Made by a program: the position numbers and the translations under genes. 64,000 nucleotides of DNA, from contig CM030358.1 in assembly GCA_017893485.1 (NCBI GenBank), positions 256,740,477-256,804,476 of the forward strand, in the 5' to 3' direction. The notes below the pieces were generated by a model. It did not search any database and was not told where the DNA came from. It worked only from the letters and a program-made list of their open reading frames with translations. Source of the DNA: Hemerocallis citrina (lineage: Eukaryota > Streptophyta > Magnoliopsida > Asparagales > Asphodelaceae). Of the stretch, positions 9,235 to 20,159 are shown in pieces; position 1 is the stretch's first letter, and every line of letters begins with the position of its first letter.

Positions 9235-9253
9235 TTGGCCCCGTTTGTGGGAA
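9235..9253 (+). promoter_or_regulatory. Primer binding site region of the Tat element
   Basis: ttggccccgtttgtgggaa starts two bases after the 5' LTR, resembling the site common in Tat elements (TTGGCGCCGT type). The exact tRNA is not assigned. Confidence 0.6.
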
Positions 9254-9304
9254 ACTAACGAATAGCAACATCCCCTCTTCCCGTTGGTCAGATCTTCTCC
9301 AGCC

Positions 9305-11464
9305 ATGCCTCCTAGGAAAGTCAGATCCAGAGGGTCCAACCGAGGACCCAACCCCGATCAGCAACAAGAAGTTCCTCCTCAACCCGCTCAACAGCAGGGA
9401 CAACTTCTTCCTCAGGCGGATGACCCACTCCAACAGGGCCCGCCTGCTCCTCAGAACCAACAGCCTCCCAAAGGTCCCAATCCGCAGAAACAGCCTTTCC
9501 ATCCGGACCACGTCTCCATCCATAATGCCTCTTCAGACTCTATGGCCTCTCACCATCCCCGAGCTTCCGATCACCACCACACCGTCCTCAATCGGCAGAA
9601 AGATGAGGATCTTCGCCGCCATCTGGATGAAAAGCGGGCCCGAGAGGGAACCTCCCGCCAACACTGTCCGGATGAGCGGTCTCCTCACCGCCGAGAATAC
9701 AGAAGATCTCCTATCCGAAGGGGGCGGAGAGAGTCCCCCGAGCATTACCGAAGAAGGCCACACTCCCCTGCAGGTCGGCAACAGCCTAGGAACGATGAGG
9801 CACCCATCACCCGTGCCGAGTTCCAGCAGTTCCAAGCGACCGTCCTTCAAGCTCTCAATCTCCATCCCAACACCAATGCACCCAAGATCCCCTCTCCTCC
9901 TCCGGTCCGAAGTCCTCGCCGACGGTCCCCATCTCCTCCTCCAGCTCCCAGCAACTCCCGGCATGAGCAAAGTCCTCGCCGCTCCAGGAGCTACCGTCGT
10001 TGTAGCCCCCGCTCTCCCTCGTACGAAGACGAGTCTAGAGGCTCGGCTGATTACCGTCGAAGGGACGATGCTGTGTACCGCCGTCTCCATGAAATGGAGA
10101 GGCGCTTGGGTCAGTTAGACCGAGAAGAAGAACTTAGAGAAAGGACCCTTCGTCCTAGTGGACCTCCTTTTTCCCGAATCATAATGGATGCACCTGTGCC
10201 GATCGGCTTCAAACCCCCTCAATTTGAGACCTATTCTGGGGAAACCGAATCCGTTGATCACATCGAGAGCTTCAAGACCCTAATGCTCATCCATCAAGCT
10301 TCCGATGCTCTACTCTGTAAAACCTTCCTTGTAACTCTCAAGGGTCCAGTTCGAGAATGGTACTCTCGCCTTGCCCCGTCCTCAATATTCTCCTTCGAGC
10401 AATTCGAGACCCTCTTCGTCACCCATTTTGGAAGTAGCCGTAAAACTGAGAAGACCAGCATCTCGCTACTGTACCTCCACCAGAAGAAGGGTGAGAAGTT
10501 GAGAGACTATGTGAAGAGGTTCACAGCTGAAGCCCGGTCCATAGCATCCCTCGACCAGTCGGTCGCTGCAGCAGCATTTCAATCCAATGTCCTCAATTCC
10601 AACCTCCGCTCCTCCCTCGCCAAGAAACCCCCACAGAACTTCTCTGACCTCCTCCTCCTCCGAAGTGAAAAGTATATTCGGGCCGAAGAAGCCGAGCACC
10701 GCCCCAACTTGGAGGGGTCTTCCTCCGGGTTTAAGAGAAAGGGAACAGAAGAGGAAGGAGCGAAGAAGCTCCAGAAGGATAATGCCGGCCAGCGCCGACC
10801 TCCCCCCAGATTCGAGAAGTTTACTCCCCTGACCACTAATGTCTCTACCATTCTGATGGAAGTTGAGAAGGAAGTCGTCATACCTCCTGCTCCGAGGATG
10901 AACGCCCCTGCCAAGAAAAGGGATAAAGAGAAGTGGTGCCGTTATCATCGGGACCACGGCCACGACACCAACGATTGTCGGGCCCTGAAATATGAGATAG
11001 AAGCCCTCATCCAGAGGGGGCAGCTGACCAGGTTCGTAAGAAAGGACCGAACCGAACTTCCTCCTCCGCCTTGGGGGGCTAATAAGCGTCCGGAGCGTGA
11101 TGAAACGTCCGATTTCGAAGAGGAGCGTGTCCTACACCTCATTCATGGGGGCCCAATGGGGGGCTCCTCAAACTCCTCTCGAAAGGCATTTATAAGAGAA
11201 GTCAATTCGGTTCGCACCACCCCTCCTCCCAAAGGCCTCGGAGTGCCCGTCACATTCTCAGATGAAGATCTCGAAGGTGTCCGCACTCCTCATTGTGATG
11301 CACTCGTCATCAGCCTCCACATGGCAAACTTCAAAGTGGAGAGGATCCTAGTGGACAACGGCAGCTCCGTAAACATCCTCTTCCTCGCCGCTTTTAAAGG
11401 CCTAAAGCTCTCCCGAGACAGGCTACATGCTCCATGGGTTCACGGGAGTGCCAGTGACTATTGA
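9305..11464 (+). pseudogene. Tat gag and start of protease
   Basis: Start chosen at ATG 9305 (MPPRKVRSRG). The frame opens with about 270 residues rich in Pro, Arg and Ser (PRRRSPSPPP-type) and then a retrotransposon gag domain (FETYSGETESVDHIESFKTL ... KGPVREWYSRL ... GEKLRDYVKRF). A zinc-knuckle-like WCRYHRDHGHDTNDC follows, typical of Tat gag, then the protease active site ILVDNGSSVNIL. Gag forms the cytoplasmic particle that packages the RNA; protease would cut the polyprotein. The frame ends at 11464 after a frameshift near 11435-11445, which separates it from the rest of protease at 11427-11810. Confidence 0.9.
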
Positions 11465-11810
11465 AGGGGTGATCACCCTCGACGTAACCGCTGGCAAAAC
11501 TCCTACTACCCGAACGGAGTCGATGGACTTCATGGTCGTAGATGTCCCCGCAGCCTACAATGTCTTTTTGGGTCGGCCCGGCCTAGCTGCCCTTGTAGCC
11601 GTCCCCTCTGCCTATCACCTCAAAATGAAGTTTCCAACTCGGGCCGGAGTAGGGGAGGTAAAAGGCAACCAGGAAACAGCCCGCAAGTGCTACATGACCT
11701 CTACCCTCGGTTCAGTCCTCTCCTTAGAAACTCTGGAAATCCCCCAAGATGCTGTCCGACCGACGTCCGAGCCGGTGGACAAATTGGAGGAAGTGCTCTT
11801 CTCTGAGTAA
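11427..11810 (+). pseudogene. Tat protease C-terminal part and linker
   Basis: Continues gag-protease in another phase: GFTGVPVTIEGVITLDVTAG, then TESMDFMVVDVPAAYNVFLG, the conserved stretch after the aspartic protease site in Tat elements. It ends at TAA (11808-11810); the same phase continues to 11922 and into reverse transcriptase with no further stop, so this is a single nonsense change. The same stretch is found in diverged form in the Tat remnants of both arms. Confidence 0.88.
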
Positions 11811-12605
11811 GATCCAACTCGAAAGTTCTTTGTTAGCAAGACCCTCCTATCCGCCCTATGCTCGGACATTGTACAGTGCATCCGAAGGAACCGAGACCTC
11901 TTCGCTTGGTCAGCTGCAGACATGCCCAGAATTTTCGAAGAGCTCTTAGTCCATCACCTCAGTGTTGTTCCGGGGTCCAAACCGGTTCCGCAGAAGAGGC
12001 GCAAGTTCGCTCCCGAGCGCCAGCTAGCCATAAAAGAGGAGGTGGACAAGCTCTTGAAGGCCCGATTCATACAAGAGGTGAACTATCCCGAGTGGTTGTC
12101 GAATGTAGTAATGGTGAAGAAGTCCAATGGGACTTGGAGGATTTGTATTGATTTTACCGATCTCAACAAGGCTTGCCCCAACGATCCCTTCCCTCTTCCG
12201 AGTATTGACACTCTGATCGATGCCACCTCGGGACATGAGCTCCTCAGCTTCATGGACGCCTTCTCAGGCTACAACCAGATTCGGATGTTCCCTCCGGATA
12301 TCCCGAAGACTTCATTCGTGACCGACCAGGGCCTCTATTGCTACAGGGTCATGCCCTTCGGTTTGAAGAATGCCGGAGCCACATACCAACGCCTCGTCAA
12401 CAAGGTTTTTCAAGCTCAAATCGGCCGAAACATGGAGGTATATGTTGACGACATGCTTGTAAAAAGCATCCGAGGTACCGATCATGTAACTGACCTCCAG
12501 GAGGCATTCGATGTTCTGAGAAAGCACAACATGAGACTCAATCCGAACAAATGTGCGTTCGGCATCTCGTCAGGAAAGTTTCTCGGCTTCATGGTTAGCC
12601 AATGA
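11811..12605 (+). pseudogene. Tat reverse transcriptase, N-terminal and catalytic part
   Basis: In phase with the preceding segment. Fingers and palm motifs are visible: KSNGTWRICIDFTDLNKACP, FMDAFSGYNQIRM, MPFGLKNAGATYQR and the catalytic YVDD (VYVDDMLVKS). It copies element RNA to DNA in the gag particle. TGA at 12603-12605 cuts the chain after the thumb begins (GFMVSQ). Confidence 0.92.
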
Positions 12606-14915
12606 GAAATTGAAGCAAACCCAGAGAAAATTAAGGCCATATTAGACATGGCCCCTCTCAAGAATGTTAAGGAAGTTCAAAGGTTAACAGGCCGCTTGGC
12701 TGCCATAGGGCGTTTTCTCTCGAAGTCCGGAGAGAAGTGCCTCCCCTTCTTCAAGGCCCTCAGGGTGGCTAAAGGTTTTGAATGGGGACAACAGCAACAG
12801 GAGTCCTTCGACCAACTCAAGGCTTACCTCGTCAATCCTCCTCTCCTCAGCAAACCAATTCCTGGAGAACCCCTCTACCTCTACCTGGCAGCCTCTGAAC
12901 AGACTCTCAGTGCCGTTTTAGTAAGGGAAGAAGACCGGGCTCAAAAGCCCATTTACTATGTGAGCAAAGTACTTCGGGATGCCGAACTCCGCTACCCGAA
13001 GATAGAAAAGATGGCGTATGCCCTGGTGATGGCCGCGAGAAAACTTCGCCCGTACTTTCAGTCCCATTCTGTGGTCGTTCTAATCGACCAACCGCTGAAG
13101 CAGGTCCTCCACAAGCCAGAGACCTCGGGTCGCCTCATGAAATGGTCTATCGAGCTGAGCCAGCACGATATAACTTATCAACCTCGGACCGCGATCAAGG
13201 CTCAGGCCTTAGCAGAATTCATAGTTGAGAGTACCATCCCCGAGTCCAGCCAAACAGTAAAGGGACCACCCGTCTGGTCGGTTTATGTGGACGGATCCTC
13301 CTGCAATGAGGGAAGCGGGGCATGGGTCATTCTGGCAGGCCCAGATGACTTCATCCTCCAATACTCCCTCCGTATCAACTTCAAGGCCTCGAACAGCGAA
13401 GCAGAATACGAGGCACTCATAGCCGGCCTCGGAATGGCTCGAAATGCAGGGGCCCAATGCCTCCGGATCTTTAGCGACTCTCAGCTAGTCGTAAATCAGG
13501 TCCTCGGCGAGTATGAAGCACGTGATGACAGGATGGTTAAATACTTAGCCAAGGTCAAGAGCCTCATGGCACTGTTTGAAGAAGCCTTCATCCAACGCAT
13601 ACCCTGGGAAGAAAATGCTCAAGCCGACGCCCTCTCCAAACTAGCCTCTTTCTCCCTTCAAGGTCTCGAGCAGACCGTCTTGATAGAGATCCTTTTGAAG
13701 CCGAGTATTGAGAACAAAACTCCCGACTCTATGGAGTCGCTCCCTGTCCTGCTCGAAGACAACTGGATGAAACCCCTCGTCGAATTCTTAAGGGATGGAC
13801 TCCTCCCCGAGGATCCCAAGGAAGCTCGAAGAGTGAGAACCCGAGCTAAGTGTTACACACTAATCGGAGGTATCCTATATAAACGCTCCTTCACACAGGC
13901 AGACAGCCGGCCTTACCTGAGATGCCTCTCTCCCGAACAGGCCGACTATGTCCTGCAAGAACTTCACGAGGTCATCGGCGGGGCACATTTGGGATCCAGA
14001 TCCTTAGCCCGCAAAGTGTTGAATTACGGATATTTCTGGCCCACTCTCTTACGAGATGCCGAACGACACGTTCGGCAATGCAGCTCCTGTCAGAAGTACT
14101 CCGACATTCGACGTCTCCCACAAGCTCCACTAACTTTCCTATCAAGTCCAGTCCCCTTTGCAATGTGGGGGATGGATTTACCAGGGCCATTTCCACCAGC
14201 TCCCGGACAGTTCAAATTCTTAGTCGTGGCGATCGACTATCTTTCAAAATGGATAAAGGCCGAGCCCTTGGACACGATCACCGAGAACAAGGTTGTTCAG
14301 TTCTTTTGGAAGAGCGTGATTTGCCGATTCGGCGTTCTTCGGGTCCTGATAACAGACAACGGAACCCAGTTCACCGGGGCTACCTTCCGAGCTCTATGCG
14401 AAGACCTCGCCATCCAACATAGGTTCTCCTCCGTCTCACATCCCCAGTCGAATGGCCAAGCCGAAAATGCTAACCGACAGATCCTCTCCGGCATTAAGAA
14501 GAGGTTGGATAAGTGTTCCAAAGGCTTATGGGTCGATCAGCTTCCCAACGTGCTGTGGAACTACTGCACCACAAAACGGACCCCCACAGGAGAGAGCCCA
14601 TTCAATCTCACCTATGGGTCCGAGGCCATCATCCCCCTAGAAGTCGGAATACCCTCTCCTCGCCTAATAGCTTACGAAGAAGAGCAAAACGCCAGAAAGC
14701 TCAGAGCAAGTCTAGACCTGATAGATGAGATCCGAGAAAGAGCTGCCATTTGTCAACGAAGCTACCGAAGGAGGAACGAGTTGGCGTACAACAAGAGAGT
14801 CCACCCCACGGAAAAGAAGGGGACCTGGTCCTCAGAAAGTTGGCCATCTCATTCCCAGGTCAGAAGAGTAAATTGGCCCCAAATTGGGAGGGACCTTACA
14901 AAATTGCCAAAGTAG
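12606..14915 (+). pseudogene. Tat RT end, RNase H, archaeal-type RNase H and integrase
   Basis: In order: end of RT (RLTGRLAAIGRFLSK), Ty3-type RNase H (LYLYLAASEQTLSAVLV ... LRPYFQSHSVVVLIDQP), then the second, archaeal-type RNase H (WSVYVDGSSCNEGSGAWVI ... DALSKLASF), which is the diagnostic Tat feature. Integrase follows: zinc-binding HLGSRSLARKV ... CSSCQKY, and core acidic residues in MWGMDLPG, ITDNGTQF and NGQAENANR. The chain should end with the C-terminal DNA-binding part, but the phase shifts at about 14805-14818, so this frame runs to an unrelated stop at 14913-14915. Confidence 0.92.
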
Positions 14916-14974
14916 TCCGCCCCGGCACATACAGACTAGAAGATCTCGAAGGCAGGGAGATCCCCAGGATGTAG
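14816..14974 (+). pseudogene. Tat integrase C-terminal tail, shifted frame
   Basis: In the +2 phase the sequence reads EGDLVLRKLAISFPG, then LAPNWEGPYKIAKVVRPGTY and RLEDLEG..., the standard integrase tail (LAPNWEGPY). It ends at TAG 14972-14974. The shift from the main integrase frame is a lesion of one or two bases near 14810. Confidence 0.88.
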
Positions 14975-15203
14975 AATGCCGACCATCTCTTAAAATACCA
15001 AGAGAGAGCACCAACACCTCTCTAAGTATTTTGGGATGTCGAACCGTTCCACTCCTATCACTTGTAATGATTTTCTTTTATTTTTTCTCTTGTAATAACG
15101 GTTAGCAACTTTAGAAGCAGCCGACTATTAATCATTAATAAAGAAAGCTTTTTCATACTTTACTATTGTTTACATCTCTCTGCTTTCACTCTTCACTCTC
15201 ACA

Positions 15204-16120
15204 ATGGTTCAGAGTCCAACACTTGGCTCGATTCTGCTTCGCAAGTTCGCTTCTAAGCGAGCTAGAAGTGGTTCGCCATTCGGAATTGCTCCCGCAACCG
15301 TTGAACTAATCTAACGATGGTTCGGAGTCCAACACTTGGCTCGATTCTGCTTTGCAAGTTCGCTTCTAAGCGAGCTAGAAGTGGTTCGCCATTTGGAATT
15401 GCTCCCACAACCGTTGAACTAATCTAACGATGGTTCGGAGTCCAACACTTGGCTCGATTCTACTTTGCAAGTTCGCTTCTAAGCGAGCTAGAAGTGGTCT
15501 GCCATTCGGAATTGCTCCCACAACCGTTGAACTAATCTAACGATGGTTCGGAGTCCAACACTTGGCTCGATTCTGCTTCGCAAGTTCACTTCTAAGCGAG
15601 CTAGAAGTAGTTCGCCATTCGGAATTGCTCCCACAACCGTTGAACTAATCTAACGATGGTTCGGAGTCCAACACTTGGCTCGATTCTGCTTCGCAAGTTC
15701 GCTTCTAAGCGAGCTAGAAGTGGTTCGCCATTCGGAATTGCTCCCGCAACCGTTGAACTAATCTAACGATGGTTCGGAGTCCAACACTTGGCTCGATTCT
15801 GCTTCGCAAGTTCGCTTCTAAGCGAGCTAGAAGTGGTTCACCATTCGGAATTGCTCCCACAACCGTTGAACTAATCTAACGATGGTTCGGAGTCCAACAC
15901 TTGGCTCGATTCCGCTTCGCAAGTTCGCTTCTAAGCGAGCTAGCGGTAGTTCACCATTCGGAATTGCTCCCACAACCGTCGAACCACTCTAACGATGGTT
16001 CAGAGTCCAACACTTGGCTCGATTCCGCTTCGCAAGTTCGCTTCTAAGCGAGCTAGAGGTAGTTCGCCATTCGGAATTGCTCCCACAACCGTCGAACAAC
16101 TCTAACAAAGGTCCGGGGTC
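15204..16120 (+). repeat. Tandem array 1 of the Tat element, 113-bp unit
   Basis: Eight full copies and a partial ninth, starting at 15204, 15317, 15430, 15543, 15656, 15769, 15882, 15995 and about 16108: the spacing is exactly 113 bp each time. Each unit starts atggttc(g/a)gagtcc and holds overlapping dyads (TCGCTT-ct-AAGCGA and CTTCTA-agcgagc-TAGAAG). It follows the integrase and precedes the antisense genes. Confidence 0.95.
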
Positions 16121-16482
16121 CAACACTCAGCTCGAACGCACCCCACGAGCTCACTGTTACGTGAAGTTCGGCTCATCTCGCAAGTTCGCAAGATTAGGCG
16201 ACCGAGGCGCAGCTCGGCACCACAGGCCGAACACTCGCATCGCCGATCCCCCAACAAGCAAAAGGCCGGCGCAAGGACCTCGGCACGATGAGCACAGACA
16301 AACAAAACGACTACACAGAGCTACAAAGAACATGCAAGTTCGAGAAAGAAATATTATTAATAATTTGGATGCAATACAAAGCGATTCTTCCATACAACAA
16401 GATTACAAGGCCTTAAAGAGCAAAAAAATACAATGCTGACCCACTACACTTGGACTAGATACAAAGGCTTCAAAAATGATCA

Positions 16483-17397
16483 TCAATGCCTCCGTGGCAT
16501 AGGAATGTTCCTCTTCAAGGACACTCGAGGTCGACGACGTTCTCCGGAGCCCAACCCCAAACCAGCGAATTGGGACGTGTCCTCGGCACTGCTCCTAGCT
16601 GCCGCACCGACGGATGCCCCGCTCGACGAAATGGCCACCGAGCTTTGTGCATCCCCCGGGCTAGGATGGCCAAGGGGCGGACGGGTCACCATCTCGTAAA
16701 ACGTGATGCCCCGGTTGCTCTCCGCGCGAGTACACGAAGTGCTCCTCACATTGATCGGCCCCGAACGCGGTTTGAGACGAACCACTTCCGCCTCCAGTTC
16801 CGAGATCCGGTCTCGCAATGAGTCATCTTTGATGTTGACCTCGAAGCAGGGAGGAATTGCGGAGTCCGGCACGCCAGAGCGACTGGCTATGAGACGGCGA
16901 AGATGAGTCACTTCGATGCTCTTGTCTACCATGGCTCTCTTCAGTGCGTCGACCTCGGCCGTCAGCTCGTCCCGTTCGGTCGTTAGTTTGGCAACCTCGG
17001 CCGTCAGTTCCTCTCCCTCCGTCCGAAGCTTCGCCTCTACAGTTTGCAGGTGACGGATCTCAGACAGCAGATCGTCCCTCTCCGCTATTATTTTTGACAA
17101 ATTGTGCCGAATGCACTGGATCCGAAGCCCGTTGCTAAAGGCGGTCGACGAACCTTCGTCCTCTCCTATGGGGGTCATCTCGGCAATCCTGCTCTCCAGA
17201 CGCCGGATCTCGATGTCTCGCCGACCTAGGATGAGCTGAATATGGTTCCGCTCGCTTTCGGCTCGGTGCAATCCCAGCTCGACTTCATAGAGCCGCTCTC
17301 GGCACCTCGCCAAGCACAGCCTCGTCACCCCTAAGCCAGCCTCGGCTCGAGCGTTGTCATCCGAGCGAGTGGGCTCGATGTCTTGAGCTACCACCAT
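16483..17397 (-). CDS. Antisense coiled-coil ORF of the Tat element
   Basis: 304 codons from ATG 17397 (MVVAQDIEPTRSDDNARAEA), uninterrupted, on the strand opposite gag-pol. The centre is a heptad-rich coiled coil (residues ~35-215: CRERLYEVELGLHRAESERN, RRLESRIAEM, LTAEVAKLTTERDELTAEVD), then a Pro/Ser-rich tail. An AG acceptor (cttttcag) sits directly before the ATG, so it may instead be a 3' exon of a longer antisense transcript. It has no enzymatic motif. Antisense ORFs in this position are known from Tat relatives such as RIRE2, Grande and Retand; their role is unsettled. Confidence 0.65.
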   Translation of the reverse strand: MVVAQDIEPTRSDDNARAEAGLGVTRLCLARCRERLYEVELGLHRAESERNHIQLILGRRDIEIRRLESRIAEMTPIGEDEGSSTAFSNGLRIQCIRHNLSKIIAERDDLLSEIRHLQTVEAKLRTEGEELTAEVAKLTTERDELTAEVDALKRAMVDKSIEVTHLRRLIASRSGVPDSAIPPCFEVNIKDDSLRDRISELEAEVVRLKPRSGPINVRSTSCTRAESNRGITFYEMVTRPPLGHPSPGDAQSSVAISSSGASVGAAARSSAEDTSQFAGLGLGSGERRRPRVSLKRNIPMPRRH

Positions 17398-17641
17398 GAG
17401 CTGAAAAGAAGATGAGACAAACAACAAAATTTCAAACATTACCGAAGTCCAACACTTCCAAAATTTTTGAACAAACTTTGAACAACTCAAGTACAGAAAG
17501 ACACAGTTGAACACAAAAGACACGGAGTCGAACCCAAAAAGATTAGTTTTTCATTCATTTCAAAACAGCAGTGGCCAGTCCACGATTAGGCGTTACACTT
17601 CAAAAAAAAAAAAAGAAAAACAGAAGAAAAAACGAGCGGAG

Positions 17642-19753
17642 TCAGGGCGCGACCTCTTTCCCAGGGCGGCGAGCGTGGGTGGGGGTCGACTTCTCCGCAG
17701 GGGACACCACCGCCAGCGGGGTAACCGCAGAGCTCGGGACCTCGCCGGTGACTTCGACCTCTGTCTCGGCTTCGTCCTCCCCTTCTTCTTCTTCCCCCTC
17801 GGATTCGGGGTCGAAACCCTCGACGTGGCCCGGGAACAGTCTCCATCCCGAGACGTCCACGTCAGGGTACGTCTTCGCCACCCGGGCTATGGCTTCGGCG
17901 TAAGCTTTAGCCATGTTTTGCGCGAGGAAACCTTGCGCCTTCGCCAGGGTCGCGTCCTCGGCATCCTTCACCGCCGCTGCCTTGGTCTCCTCAGCTTCGG
18001 CCAACTGCTTGGCTGCCTCCTCCTTCTGGCGAAGAAGGTCGCTCTCCAGCTTCGCCACCTCGGCCTCGAGGTACTCGACCCTTGCCGTCTTCCCTTCGTG
18101 CTCGACCCGAAGCTTGTCGAGCTCGTTCCCCATCCGGGCCTTCTCTTTCCGAGCCTGGTCGGACTCCTGCTTCAGCTCCTTCTCCAGAGCTGCCAACCTC
18201 TTGGTGAGGTGCCCGAAGTGGACGATGATCTGCGACAAGGAAAGAAGAACCAAAAGAGTTAGAAAAAATTATAGCCAAGGAAATTCAATGACGCAAAAAA
18301 CCCAACACTTACCGAAACCACCGAACGAGCGATCTCAATGACGTCGTCGCCTTCTTGTTCGGCCTCCATGGCGGCCCGGTCCTTCGGCGTGGCGAGGTGC
18401 TTGACGGCCTGCATGCTCGCCAAGGAGTTGCTGAGGAATCCATCGTGCTTCCGAACTTGCCAGTCCAGAATGTAGATCCTTTTGTGCTCCTCCGTCAGGA
18501 GCTCCTTGGCCGCCACTATCAGCGGCGGCGTCGTCATTCCGAGAGCTGCAGCGATGGGGAAGTCGCCGACCCCAGTAGATGTCGAGGCACCTGCACCGAC
18601 GACGAACGGGCTATCCAGAGTCTCCACCTCCTCAACCGAGGCAGTGACCCTGGGAGTCTTTGGGGTCGGCAACTTGGTCGTGACCCTCTTGCGCTTCTTC
18701 GGCACCTTGCTGGCGAGGCCTGCCCTCAAAGCTAGCACCGCGTCGTAGTTCATCGCTTCTGCATTAAAAACGAAGTTAGTCAGCACAATAAGCTATGAGA
18801 TGTAAAGTATGAAAAACAAAGCATAAAAGAAGCCGCGTACTGGGATCTACGCGGCAGAGCCCTCCCTTGAACAAGATGTCCTCGGTCAGCTCCTTCCAAT
18901 CGTACTTCGGCCGATCGAGAAGTGTCCGGACTGCCTCTTCTTCCTCGGCACGAAGCTTGGGCAGCGCCCTCGCCCTCTTCGGCACCCTTTCCACCCAACC
19001 GGAGGGGATCGGCCAGGCCTTCGGACTCCGCACTATCAAGAACTTCTCGCGCCAGTGCTTAATGGAGTCAGGGCATATGACGAGCCTGCCGCCGTGCCTC
19101 GGAGCCAGATAGTATCAGTACTCCGACTTGTTCCCTTGGTATAGCCGATAGATTGTCCGAAGCACGTTCAGCTCCGGCTCGATCCCCGTAGCTTGGTAGT
19201 GAAGTACGAAGCCGTTTATGACCCTCCATGCATTTGGCATGAGTTGGATGGGGCTGACCCCGAACCAACTCAGGACGAGGATCGCGAACGGATGGAGGGG
19301 TAGCCGAGCCCCGGTGATAAAGGCATCGACCGGCCAGCAACACATGGTCACCGGCAGCGGCGAGTTGGCCCTAACCCCAGGACCCGGCAGCATTAGCTCG
19401 TACTCCTTCGGGATCTGGAAAGAATCCCAGATCACTCCCAAGTCCTCTTCGCGCAGGATCGACACCGTCTCGTCCGCCTCCGTCGTCTCCCTCGCCGCAT
19501 TCTCCTCGAAGGACCTCCCCCTCCCATGAACTATGCATTCGGCTTGATCCTCCGGAAGCTCCCGAACTCTGTGAAGCCCAGTCAGCTGCCCCGGCAATCT
19601 TCTGAACTCCCCTATACGCTTCGGGTCCTCCACGATCGAATCTTTGCCGAACACCTTCTTGCCCTTGTCTGGCCGACTCGGAGTGTGGGCTTCGGCGACT
19701 TCAAGGGAGGGCTCGGACCAAGAGGTCGACTCGGAGACAGAAGCAAGAGACAT
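17642..19753 (-). CDS. Spliced antisense gene of the Tat element (Transposase_28-like)
   Basis: Minus-strand gene with ATG at 19753. Exon 1 19753-18841, intron 18840-18759 (GT...AG, 82 bp), exon 2 18758-18313, intron 18312-18230 (GT...AG, 83 bp), exon 3 18229-17642 ending in TGA. The exon lengths (913+446+588) give 649 codons in one phase. Exon 1 holds the domain Pfam calls putative gypsy-type transposon (Transposase_28): ARLPLHPFAILVLSWFGVSP, QLMPNAWRVINGF, then YLAPRHGGRLVICP. Exon 2 has a basic KKRKRVTTK signal; exon 3 is a long coiled coil (ERDD/EKELKQESDQARKEK type) with an acidic end. One in-frame TGA at 19115-19117 interrupts exon 1. Function unknown; not a real transposase. Confidence 0.78.
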
Positions 19754-19910
19754 AGTTTATGAAGTAAACTGAGTATAAGTTACCTTAAAAGATTAGCTGC
19801 CGGAAAAATTCACCAGAAAACGAACGTCGATCACCGGAAACACTCGCTTAGCACAAAAGATCGTCTGAGCAAAAGAGAAGAGAAGTGAGAAATGAGAGAG
19901 GGGGGTGGGG

Positions 19911-19917
19911 TTTTATA
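19911..19917 (-). promoter_or_regulatory. TATA box of the antisense gene
   Basis: The minus strand reads ctctataaaacccc about 160 bases upstream of ATG 19753, with CT-rich sequence following, a normal distance for a plant pol II start site. It indicates the antisense gene has its own promoter inside the element. Confidence 0.65.
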
Positions 19918-20159
19918 GAGAGAAGCACGCCAAACGAGGATAATGGGCCTGTACAACCGGCCCATCCCCACGAAATGACAAAAGCGAAATCAATCGTCGC
20001 CTTGTTTACCACGCCAAGCCGTACACGACATTAATTACTGTCCCATCCGACAGAAGCTCAGAGGTCACTGCATTAAATGAACGTCTCATCTGTCAGGGCT
20101 GTCAGAAGTTCAGAAGGCGCGCAGCAGCCACCAACTCCTACGCCAAAAATGACAAGTTA

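Noticed and set aside
9420..10963. Long frames antisense or out of phase to Tat gag (9533-10090, 10466-10963, 9420-10118)
   Set aside because: Shadows of the GC-rich gag frame, which itself has clear gag and zinc-knuckle motifs.
15204..16120. Regular spacing suggested a CRISPR-like array
   Set aside because: Whole 113-bp units repeat with no unique spacers, inside a plant retrotransposon.
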